Source of the DNA: CAZTTG01 sp964615935
GTDB lineage: Bacteria > Planctomycetota > UBA1135 > GCA-002686595
DNA: 20,568 nt
Reading direction: 5' to 3'
NCBI GenBank assembly: GCA_964615935.1
Contig: CAZTTG010000106.1
Span: forward strand, 1 to 20,568
This document shows positions 14,400-20,568 of the stretch, piece by piece (the first letter of the stretch is position 1; each line of letters starts with the position of its first letter). A program made the translations under genes and the position numbers. The notes beneath the pieces are model-generated. The model was not told where the DNA came from. It saw only the letters and a list, made by a program, of their open reading frames with translations, and did not search any database.

Positions 14400-15713
14400 A
14401 TGGCGATCTCGACCGAGCCGAATCCGACCAGCGCCCCGGCGAGCCCTTCGCCCGGCAACGCCATCACGGCGCGGAATCTGTCCAAGGCCTACCAGCTCTA
14501 CGACAAGCCCATCCACCGGCTGTACGACCTGATCCTGCCCGGTAAGAAGCGCTACCGCGAGTTCTGGGCGGTGCGCAACCTCTACCTGGACGTCGCCCGG
14601 GGCAGCACGGTGGGCATCATCGGCGAGAACGGGGCCGGCAAGAGCACCCTGCTCAAGCTCCTGTGCGGGATCAGCCACCCGACCACCGGCACGGTCGAGA
14701 CCCACGGGCGCATCGCCTCCCTGCTGGAGCTGGGGGCCGGCTTCCACCCCGAGTTCTCGGGCCGCGAGAACATCTTCCTCAACTGCTCCATCCTGGGCAT
14801 GAGCGACGAGGAGATCGAGGCGCGCTACCAGTCCATCGTGGACTTCTCCGAGCTGGGCGACTTCATCGAGCGGCCGGTCAAGACCTACAGCTCGGGCATG
14901 TACGTGCGCCTGGGCTTCTCGGTGGCCGCCAGCGTGGACCCCGACATCTTCATCATCGACGAGGCCCTCTCGGTGGGGGACGAGCACTTCAAGGGCAAGT
15001 GCACCAACCGGCTGAACGACTTCCGCGAGCAGGGCAAAACCATCATCTTCGTCTCCCACGACATGGGGGCGGTCAAGTCCATGTGCCAGTGGGTGGTGCT
15101 CATGGACCGGGGCGAGGTGGTCGAGCAGGGCAGCGCCGAGAAGGTGGCCGACGAGTACCTCAAGCGCGCCAAATCGCGCGGCGACGCGCGCCTGACGGCC
15201 CTCAACCGGGGCACCTCGGAGTACCCCCGCTGGGGCAGCGGCGAGGTCGAGGTGGTGGAGGTCCACACCCTGGGCCCCGACGGCGAGCCCACCTGCGTCT
15301 TCCAGCCCAACCAGCGCTTCAGCGTGCGCCTGCGCTACCGCGCCGAGAAGATCTGCCGCCAGCCGGTCTTCGGCCTGGGCCTGTACCGCTCGGACGGGAC
15401 CTACATCAACGGGTCCAACCACGTGTGGCGCGAGGAGCCCATCGAGCTGCGCGACCTGGAGCCGGGGGAGGAGGGCGAGGTCCTGGTGACCTGCGAGCGC
15501 CTGCCGCTCCTGCAGGGCCAGTACTACCTGACGTCCTTCCTCTACGACCACAGCAAGGCCGCCCCCACCGCCATCGACCACCGCGAGCACGTGCTGACCT
15601 TCGAGGTGGTCGACGCCGCCCACAACCAGCACGGCATGGTCTCCCTGCCCTCGACCTGGACCGTGAGGCGCCGGACCGCGGGAGGGGAGCTCACCCGGGA
15701 GTCAGGCTCTTGA
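14400..15713 (+). CDS. wzt: Polysaccharide ABC transporter ATPase with C-terminal carbohydrate-binding domain (Wzt-like)
   Basis: This 437-residue protein has two parts. Residues about 20-270 form the ATPase: GIIGENGAGKST (Walker A 75-83), YSSGMYVRLGFSVA (signature from 163), IFIIDEALSVGD (Walker B, Asp187/Glu188) and VSHD (His220). The spacing and the GRIASLLELGAGFHPEFSG segment are those of the Wzt/TagH/KpsT group. The remaining 160 residues form a beta-rich domain (about 280-425, including VFGLGLYRSDGTYINGSNH) like the Wzt C-terminal domain. In E. coli O9a and O8 that domain recognises the modified non-reducing end of the exported chain. The ATG follows the permease stop by one nt. The stop overlaps the next start as TTGA. 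A binding domain usually goes with a chain-terminating enzyme, which fits the methyltransferase encoded next. Confidence 0.92.
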   Translation: MAISTEPNPTSAPASPSPGNAITARNLSKAYQLYDKPIHRLYDLILPGKKRYREFWAVRNLYLDVARGSTVGIIGENGAGKSTLLKLLCGISHPTTGTVETHGRIASLLELGAGFHPEFSGRENIFLNCSILGMSDEEIEARYQSIVDFSELGDFIERPVKTYSSGMYVRLGFSVAASVDPDIFIIDEALSVGDEHFKGKCTNRLNDFREQGKTIIFVSHDMGAVKSMCQWVVLMDRGEVVEQGSAEKVADEYLKRAKSRGDARLTALNRGTSEYPRWGSGEVEVVEVHTLGPDGEPTCVFQPNQRFSVRLRYRAEKICRQPVFGLGLYRSDGTYINGSNHVWREEPIELRDLEPGEEGEVLVTCERLPLLQGQYYLTSFLYDHSKAAPTAIDHREHVLTFEVVDAAHNQHGMVSLPSTWTVRRRTAGGELTRESGS

Positions 15714-17353
15714 GCGGCGAGGTCGAACGGCTCCCCTTCGATCAGTACCAGCGCTATCGCCTCGTCTCCGACCTCCTCGAGCGGCTGGCGGGGGAGGGGC
15801 CGGCCCTGGAGGTGCTCGACGTGGGCGGGCGTACGGCGCTCCTGCGCCGCTTCCTCGAGGGGCCGCGCGTCACCCTGGTCGACGTCGAGCCCTCGGACGA
15901 GCCGGGCCTGGTGCTGGGCAGCGGCTTCGCCCTGCCCTTCCAGGACGGCTCCTTCGACGCGGTGGCGGCCTTCGACACCCTGGAGCACGTGCCGCCCGAG
16001 CACCGCGAGGGCTTCGCCGCCGAGTGCCTGCGGGTGGCCCGGCGCTTCGTGATCCTGGTCGGGCCCTACCGCTCCGATCGGGTGGACCGCGCCGAGGAGC
16101 TCCTGCAGGCCTTCCTGCGCGACAAGCTGGGCCTGGAGCAGCGCTACCTCGAGGAGCACCGCAGCTTCGGCCTGCCCGATCGGGCCGCCGTGGAGGCGCA
16201 GCTGCGCGCACAGGGCGCCCGGGTGCGGAGCCTCGGCCACGGCAACCTCGACCGCTGGCTGGCCCAGATGTGCCTCTCGATGTACCTGGACGCGGACCCC
16301 GCCCTGCGCTCCCTGGCCGAGGAGGTGCACGCCTTCTACAACGAGAGCCTGTACGCCACCGACGGCGCCGACCCGGTCTACCGCCACGCGGTGGTGGCCG
16401 CCCTGGACCGGCGCGATGCGCTCCCGCGCAAGGCGGACGTGCTGCCCCAGGGGGCCGCGTCCGGCGGGGGCCCGGGGCCCTTCGCCCGGGTGTTCCGCGA
16501 GCTGGCCGCCTTCGACCGCGAGCGGGACGCCTGGGGCGAGGAGCGCTCCCGCTGGCGCCAGGCCGCGGCCGATCTGAAGGGGGACCTGCGGGGGCACCGC
16601 GAGGTGCTGGAGCGGGCCGAGCGGGTCGAGGGGGAGCAGGCCCGGGTCATCGACGACCTGCGCTCCGACCTCGCGGGCCACCGCGAGACCGTGGCCGAGC
16701 TGCAGGGGGACCTGGATGAGCACGTCGAGGCCCTGCGCGAGGGCGAGGCCACCCTGGCTCGCGAACGCGAGGACCGCCGGGTGGTGGTCTCCGCGCTGGA
16801 GGCCGACCTGGATCAGCACCGCTCGTCCCTGTCCGCGGTGGAGGCGGACCTGGCTGCCCACCGGGAGACGGTGGCCGATCTCGAGCGCGACCTCGAGGCG
16901 CAGAAGGGCGAGCTGGCGAAGGCCCGCGAGGGGCACGCCGGGGTCGAGGCCGCCCTGAGGGCCGACCTGGAGGAGCACGGCAAGTCGCTCGCCGACCTCG
17001 AGGCCGCGCTGGAGCGCGAGCGCGCGGACCGCGCCGCGGCCGAGGCCGGGCACCGCGAGGTCCGCGAGCGCCTCGAGGCCGAGCTCGCCCGCCACGCCGA
17101 GGCCCTGGCCGAGCGGGGGGCCGAGCTGGAGTCGGTGCGCGCGCACCGCGGCGAGCTGGAGGCCGAGCTGGAGCGCGTCAACGAGCTGGCCTCGACCCTC
17201 AACGCCGAGCTCGCGCGGGGCAACGAGTACTCCGCCAGCCTGGGCCGCACCCTGGAGCACCGCGAGGCCGAGCTCGAGCGCCTGCGGGCCGAGCTGCGCG
17301 ACCGCTGGAAGAACCTGAAGCGCGCCCTGTCGTACAAGAAGCCGTCGGTCTGA
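15710..17353 (+). CDS. Class I SAM methyltransferase fused to a long coiled coil (putative chain terminator/ruler)
   Basis: This 547-residue protein starts at TTG 15710, overlapping the Wzt stop as TTGA. Residues about 30-135 form a Methyltransf_11-like fold: glycine-rich motif I VLDVGGRTALL (35-45), acidic VTLVDVEPSD after strand 2, and LPFQDGSFDAVAAFDTLEHV as motif post-I/II. Residues about 275-530 are an almost uninterrupted, highly charged coiled coil built partly of 14-residue units (for example SDLAGHRETVAELQ, GDLDEHVEALREGE, ADLAAHRETVADLE). The end is basic and amphipathic (RDRWKNLKRALSYKKPSV), suitable for membrane contact. The layout recalls WbdD, in which a methyltransferase (there with a kinase) caps O-antigen chains and a coiled coil sets chain length. 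No kinase motif is seen here. The function is inferred from the layout and its place next to wzm/wzt. Confidence 0.8.
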   Translation: MSGEVERLPFDQYQRYRLVSDLLERLAGEGPALEVLDVGGRTALLRRFLEGPRVTLVDVEPSDEPGLVLGSGFALPFQDGSFDAVAAFDTLEHVPPEHREGFAAECLRVARRFVILVGPYRSDRVDRAEELLQAFLRDKLGLEQRYLEEHRSFGLPDRAAVEAQLRAQGARVRSLGHGNLDRWLAQMCLSMYLDADPALRSLAEEVHAFYNESLYATDGADPVYRHAVVAALDRRDALPRKADVLPQGAASGGGPGPFARVFRELAAFDRERDAWGEERSRWRQAAADLKGDLRGHREVLERAERVEGEQARVIDDLRSDLAGHRETVAELQGDLDEHVEALREGEATLAREREDRRVVVSALEADLDQHRSSLSAVEADLAAHRETVADLERDLEAQKGELAKAREGHAGVEAALRADLEEHGKSLADLEAALERERADRAAAEAGHREVRERLEAELARHAEALAERGAELESVRAHRGELEAELERVNELASTLNAELARGNEYSASLGRTLEHREAELERLRAELRDRWKNLKRALSYKKPSV

Positions 17354-17369
17354 CCCGGAGGAGATCCGC

Positions 17370-20300
17370 ATGAAGAACCCGGACCGGCTCGCGTTCCTCG
17401 CGGCCGCCGCGCTGCTCGTCCATCTCGCCGCCTGCAGCTCGCCCCTGGAGCGGCTGGAGCGCGACTTCCGGGAGCTGCCGGTCGAGGCCCGCCGGTTGAC
17501 CGGGCCCCTCTTCTGGCTGCACGGCGACGAGAGCCCCGAGCTCCTGCGCGAGTACGTCGCCAAGGTGGCCGAGGGCGGGAACGGCTGCTTCACCGCCGAG
17601 TCCCGGCCGCACTCGGACTGGCTGGGGCCGGGCTGGTACCGCGACCTGGCGATCTGCCTGGAGGAGGCCAAGCGCCACGACCTCGAGATGTGGATCTTCG
17701 ACGAGCGCTGGTGGCCCAGCGGCGAGGTGGCCGGCCGCGTGCCGCAGGAGCACGGCAGCAAGTACGTGGAGGTGGCGACCGTCGACGCGGAGGGGCCCGG
17801 CGAGTTCGTGATCGAGGCGCCCGCGGACCGCCTCGTCGCCGTGCTCGCCGGACGGGACACCGCGGACGGGATCGAGGCCGGTAGCCTCCTCGATCTGAGC
17901 GCGCTCGCCGAGGGCGGCCGCGTCGCCTGGGAGGCTCCCGAGGGCCGCTGGAAGCTCATGAGCTTCACCTGGCGGCGCAGCGAGGGGCGGCGGGGGAGGC
18001 TGTTGGTGGACGGCGCCAGCCAGAGCGCGGTGGACTGGTACCTGCGGACCGTCTACCAGCCGCACTACGATCACTTCGCGGACGACTTCGGCGATTCCAT
18101 CGTCGGGTACTTCTACGACGAGCCCGAGACCCACGGCGACTGGGGGACCGAGGTGATCCCGCTGCTCGAGGAGCGCGGCGTGGACTGGAAGGCGGCCCTG
18201 GTGGCGTGGAAGCACGAGCTCGCGGGCGAGGACCAGGCCGCCTACCGCTACCAGTACCAGGACGCCTTCGCCGAGGCCTGGGGCCGGACCCTCTTCGGGG
18301 GGATCGAGCGCTGGTGCCGCGAGCACGGGGTCGTGTCGATCGGCCACTTCCTGGAGCACCGCCTGGCCTACCTCTCCCCGCACGCCTGCGCCGGGAACCT
18401 GTTCCAGCTCCAGAAGTACAGCAGCATGGGGGGGATCGACGCGGTCTTCGCCCAGTTCGTCATGGGCCAGCGCGAGGCCCGGGACGCGCCCACCTGGCAG
18501 ACGCCCAAGCTGGGCAGCTCGATCTCCCACGCCTACGGCAAGCGCGACGACTTGGCCATGGTCGAGATCTTCGGCGCCCGCGGGCAGGACCTGAGCTACC
18601 GGGAGATGAAGTGGTGGACGGACCACATGCAGGTGTCCGGCATCAACTTCCACATCCCGCACGCCTTCAACCCGCGCTCGCCCAACGATCGGGACTGCCC
18701 GCCGTACTTCTTCAACAACGGGCACGAGCCGCGCTGGCCCCTGTACCGGGTGTACGCCGACTACACCTCGCGCCTCTCCCTGATGCTCTCGGGCGGCCGC
18801 CACGTCTGCCCGGTGGCCTTCCTGTACCTGGGCAACAGCCACCACGTCGGCGAGTCCATCACGCCGGAGGACCTGACCACCGCCCTGCAGGACGCCCTCT
18901 TCGACTGCGACTGGCTGCCCTACGAGGTGTTCGAGGAGGACGTCGAGATCGCCGGACCGGAGCTTCGGCTGCGCCAGGAGCGCTACCGGGTGCTGGTCGT
19001 GCCGGCGGTGGAGGTGATCCCCTTCGGGACCCTGGCCCGCGCCCGCGACTTCCTCCAGGCCGGGGGCGTGGTGATCGGCTACGGCATGCTCCCCAGCCGC
19101 TCGGCCACCCCGGGCCGGAGCGCGGGGGACGTCGAGCGCCTGCGCTGGTCGATCTGGGGCGATGCGGACCGGCCCTCGACGGAGGTGTGCCGCATCAGCC
19201 GGGCCGGGGGCCGCTCCTACTTCCTGCCCGCCGACGTCTCCTCGCGGACGCTCCGCGAGGTGCTGAGCGGGGACGCCGGCGTGCATCCGACCCTGGAGGT
19301 GCTCGAGGGCGATCCCGACGACCTGCTGCACGTCCTGCACCGGGTGAAGGAGGGTCGGGACGTGTTCTTCCTCTGCAACCAGGAGCACGAGGGGCCCGCG
19401 AAGCGCTTCGAGCTGCGCGTCCGGGCCGGCGGGGTCCCCGAGGTGTGGGACCCGCTGCGCAACGAGATCCGCTCGGTTCCCTTCCGGTTCGCCGAGGGGG
19501 GGGCGGTCGAGCTGGGGCTGAGCCTCGAGCCCCTGGAGAGCCTGCTGCTCGTGTGCCGGACGAGCGCCCGCGACCGGCCCGCCCGCATCGAGGCCGGGGC
19601 GCGGCCCGCGCTCGAGCCCATCCCCGTCGAGCGACTCCCCAATCCGCCTGTCGAGCCCGAGCCGGAGCGCGACCGCTCGGCGCTGGAGGGCTGCCCGTGG
19701 GTCTGGTTCGCCGACGACGAGACCTCCATGCCGGCCTGCACGCGCTACTTCCGCGGGGAGCTCGTCGTGGATCCCGAGCGCGAACTCGTCGCCGCTCGGA
19801 TCGAGCTCACGGCGGACAACGACTTCGTCCTGTACGCGGGGGGCGTCGAGGTCGGCCGCGGCGCGGGCGGGTACGAGGACTGGAGGAGGGCTCGGACCTT
19901 CGATCTCCTCGCGCGCCTGGCCCCGGGCGGGAACGCGCTCGCCGTGGTGGCCTCCAACTTCGACGAGCAGCCGAACCCGGCGGGCCTGATCGGGCGTTTC
20001 CGTCTCGAGTACGCGGACGGGGGCGAGGTGACCGGCTGCATCGACGGCTCCTGGCGCGCGAGCGAGCGCGAGGAGGAGGGCTGGCAGGCTCCGGGCTTCG
20101 ACGACTCCAGCTGGACGGAGGCGCGGGAGATTGCCGCGTACGGGGCCTCGCCGTGGGGGAGGTTCGACGACGAGGGGCAGATGCTGACGCTCTCGCCGGT
20201 CGTGGCCGACCCCTTCGAGGGGCGCTTCGAGCTGCCCGCGGAGTGGGTGACGAGCGGCTTTCGCGTGTGTTTAGAGCTGGAGGGGCTGGACCTCGGTGCC

Positions 20301-20459
20301 GCCGCGGTGACCGTCAACGGGGAGTACGCGGGGGGCTTCATCGGCGCTCCCCACCGTCTGGACGTCACCGAGGGCGTGGTCGAGGGCGCCAACGCGCTGC
20401 GGATCGAGCCACGGGCGCCCCGCGAGGCGAGGATCGTCGCGTACCCGGGCGGCGGGTGA
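17370..20459 (+). CDS. Lipoprotein glycosidase, GH106-like (putative alpha-L-rhamnosidase)
   Basis: This 1029-residue protein has a signal peptide ending in the lipobox LAAC, with Cys22 lipidated. The first part, VEARRLTGPLFWLHGDESPE followed by a WFDERWWPSGEVAG-like stretch (IFDERWWPSGEVAG), suggests the barrel domain of large GH106-type proteins. Acidic candidates are YFYDEPETHGDWG (Asp250, Glu251, Glu253) and MVEIFGARG (Glu399), followed by MKWWTDHMQVSGINFHIPHA. The C-terminal third holds beta-sandwich modules: one around LTADNDFVLYAGGVEVGRG, then GFDDSSWTEAREIAAYG, and last VTVNGEYAGGFIGAPHRLDV, resembling GH2-type sugar-binding domains. It should act at the cell surface or in the periplasm on plant-type or self-made glycans. 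The ATG has GGAGGAG (17357-17363) 6 nt upstream and lies 16 nt after the methyltransferase stop. Assignment to GH106 versus another large family is moderate. Confidence 0.72.
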   Translation: MKNPDRLAFLAAAALLVHLAACSSPLERLERDFRELPVEARRLTGPLFWLHGDESPELLREYVAKVAEGGNGCFTAESRPHSDWLGPGWYRDLAICLEEAKRHDLEMWIFDERWWPSGEVAGRVPQEHGSKYVEVATVDAEGPGEFVIEAPADRLVAVLAGRDTADGIEAGSLLDLSALAEGGRVAWEAPEGRWKLMSFTWRRSEGRRGRLLVDGASQSAVDWYLRTVYQPHYDHFADDFGDSIVGYFYDEPETHGDWGTEVIPLLEERGVDWKAALVAWKHELAGEDQAAYRYQYQDAFAEAWGRTLFGGIERWCREHGVVSIGHFLEHRLAYLSPHACAGNLFQLQKYSSMGGIDAVFAQFVMGQREARDAPTWQTPKLGSSISHAYGKRDDLAMVEIFGARGQDLSYREMKWWTDHMQVSGINFHIPHAFNPRSPNDRDCPPYFFNNGHEPRWPLYRVYADYTSRLSLMLSGGRHVCPVAFLYLGNSHHVGESITPEDLTTALQDALFDCDWLPYEVFEEDVEIAGPELRLRQERYRVLVVPAVEVIPFGTLARARDFLQAGGVVIGYGMLPSRSATPGRSAGDVERLRWSIWGDADRPSTEVCRISRAGGRSYFLPADVSSRTLREVLSGDAGVHPTLEVLEGDPDDLLHVLHRVKEGRDVFFLCNQEHEGPAKRFELRVRAGGVPEVWDPLRNEIRSVPFRFAEGGAVELGLSLEPLESLLLVCRTSARDRPARIEAGARPALEPIPVERLPNPPVEPEPERDRSALEGCPWVWFADDETSMPACTRYFRGELVVDPERELVAARIELTADNDFVLYAGGVEVGRGAGGYEDWRRARTFDLLARLAPGGNALAVVASNFDEQPNPAGLIGRFRLEYADGGEVTGCIDGSWRASEREEEGWQAPGFDDSSWTEAREIAAYGASPWGRFDDEGQMLTLSPVVADPFEGRFELPAEWVTSGFRVCLELEGLDLGAAAVTVNGEYAGGFIGAPHRLDVTEGVVEGANALRIEPRAPREARIVAYPGGG

Positions 20460-20481
20460 TCGGGGTGGTGCCTCCACAGAT

Positions 20482-20549
20482 GGTTCCTGTAACCGTGAGG
20501 CCGCGACCGACGCAACTGCAGACGTGAGCGGTCTACTCGGCGAGCGCCC
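20482..20549. repeat. Right copy of the terminal imperfect inverted repeat
   Basis: Positions 20524-20549 are the exact reverse complement of 1-26. Diverged similarity continues inward to about 20482. The perfect part starts exactly at a GTG (20524) that stays open to the window end (15 codons, beginning VSGLLGERPRSGRGL), so it may be the beginning of a repeated gene whose second copy points out of the left end. No good ribosome-binding site precedes it. Confidence 0.8.
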
Positions 20550-20562
20550 GCGGAGCGGGCGC
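20544..20562 (+). terminator. Strong GC hairpin near the right end
   Basis: An eight-base-pair perfect stem (20544-20551 with 20555-20562) encloses a GGA loop. It lies 84 nt after the glycosidase stop. No T-run is visible before the window ends. It overlaps the terminal repeat and the 22-nt segment shared with 114-135, so it may be part of the repeat rather than a terminator. Confidence 0.3.
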
Positions 20563-20568
20563 GGCCTC
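20547..20568. repeat. Right copy of the 22-nt repeated segment
   Basis: This is the exact reverse complement of 114-135. It overlaps the last three bases of the 26-nt terminal repeat, so at this end the two repeat pieces are fused into one 45-nt block. The window stops inside it. Confidence 0.7.

Noticed and set aside
1..20568. Transposon or integron cassette bounded by the terminal inverted repeats
   Set aside because: There is no transposase, integrase or target duplication, and the contents are ordinary chromosomal genes. A repeat that interrupted assembly explains the ends more simply.
20524..20568. Confident call of a truncated CDS at the right edge
   Set aside because: Only 15 open codons, no Shine-Dalgarno sequence, and the same bases form a strong hairpin. 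It is kept as a possibility in the repeat entries only.

Overview
The window is a very GC-rich bacterial segment, apparently a complete contig because both ends stop in the same repeat. It is densely packed with genes: no gene-free stretch exceeds about 260 bases. Codons end almost always in G or C, and start codons are a mix of ATG, GTG and TTG. Exported HEAT-repeat proteins, a pseudopilin, a multiheme cytochrome c, a decaprenyl-phosphate phosphoribosyltransferase-like protein and a lipoprotein glycosidase suggest a free-living, high-GC, Gram-negative-type bacterium. Planctomycetota, Myxococcota or a related uncultured lineage would fit. This placement is inference from gene style, not from a marker gene.

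Layout. (1) Positions 1-259 hold a terminal repeat and a good promoter candidate for a prepilin-like gene (260-919). (2) A UbiA-family prenyltransferase resembling DPPR synthase (1079-2047) runs tail-to-tail, with only 6 nt between stop codons, into (3) a five-gene minus-strand operon (7785 down to 2054): lipoprotein substrate-binding protein, fused double-domain permease, ATPase, pentaheme cytochrome c and HEAT-repeat lipoprotein. All four junctions are 4-nt start/stop overlaps (TTGA, GTGA, ATGA, GTGA). (4) Divergently transcribed are a class I/II aminotransferase (7987-9162) and a phosphomannomutase/phosphoglucomutase (9286-10650). (5) A second tight plus-strand cluster covers 10766-20459: exported HEAT-repeat protein, SAM hydrolase (DUF62), Wzm-type permease, Wzt-type ATPase with a C-terminal sugar-binding domain, a methyltransferase fused to a long coiled coil, and a GH106-like lipoprotein glycosidase. 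(6) The last 109 bases carry the inverted copy of the left-end repeat.

Two systems stand out. The minus-strand operon looks like an ABC importer of the ferric/metal or small-anion type that is translationally coupled to a membrane-anchored pentaheme cytochrome and a HEAT lipoprotein. This suggests import linked to periplasmic electron transfer. The plus-strand cluster looks like an ABC-dependent surface-polysaccharide exporter. Its methyltransferase/coiled-coil protein has the layout expected of a chain-terminating molecular ruler (compare WbdD with the Wzt C-terminal domain in E. coli O9a). The phosphomannomutase could supply sugar precursors, and the glycosidase could trim or recycle the glycan.

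No tRNA, rRNA, CRISPR array, transposase or phage gene was seen. All functional statements rest on motif reading only; no database search was possible.
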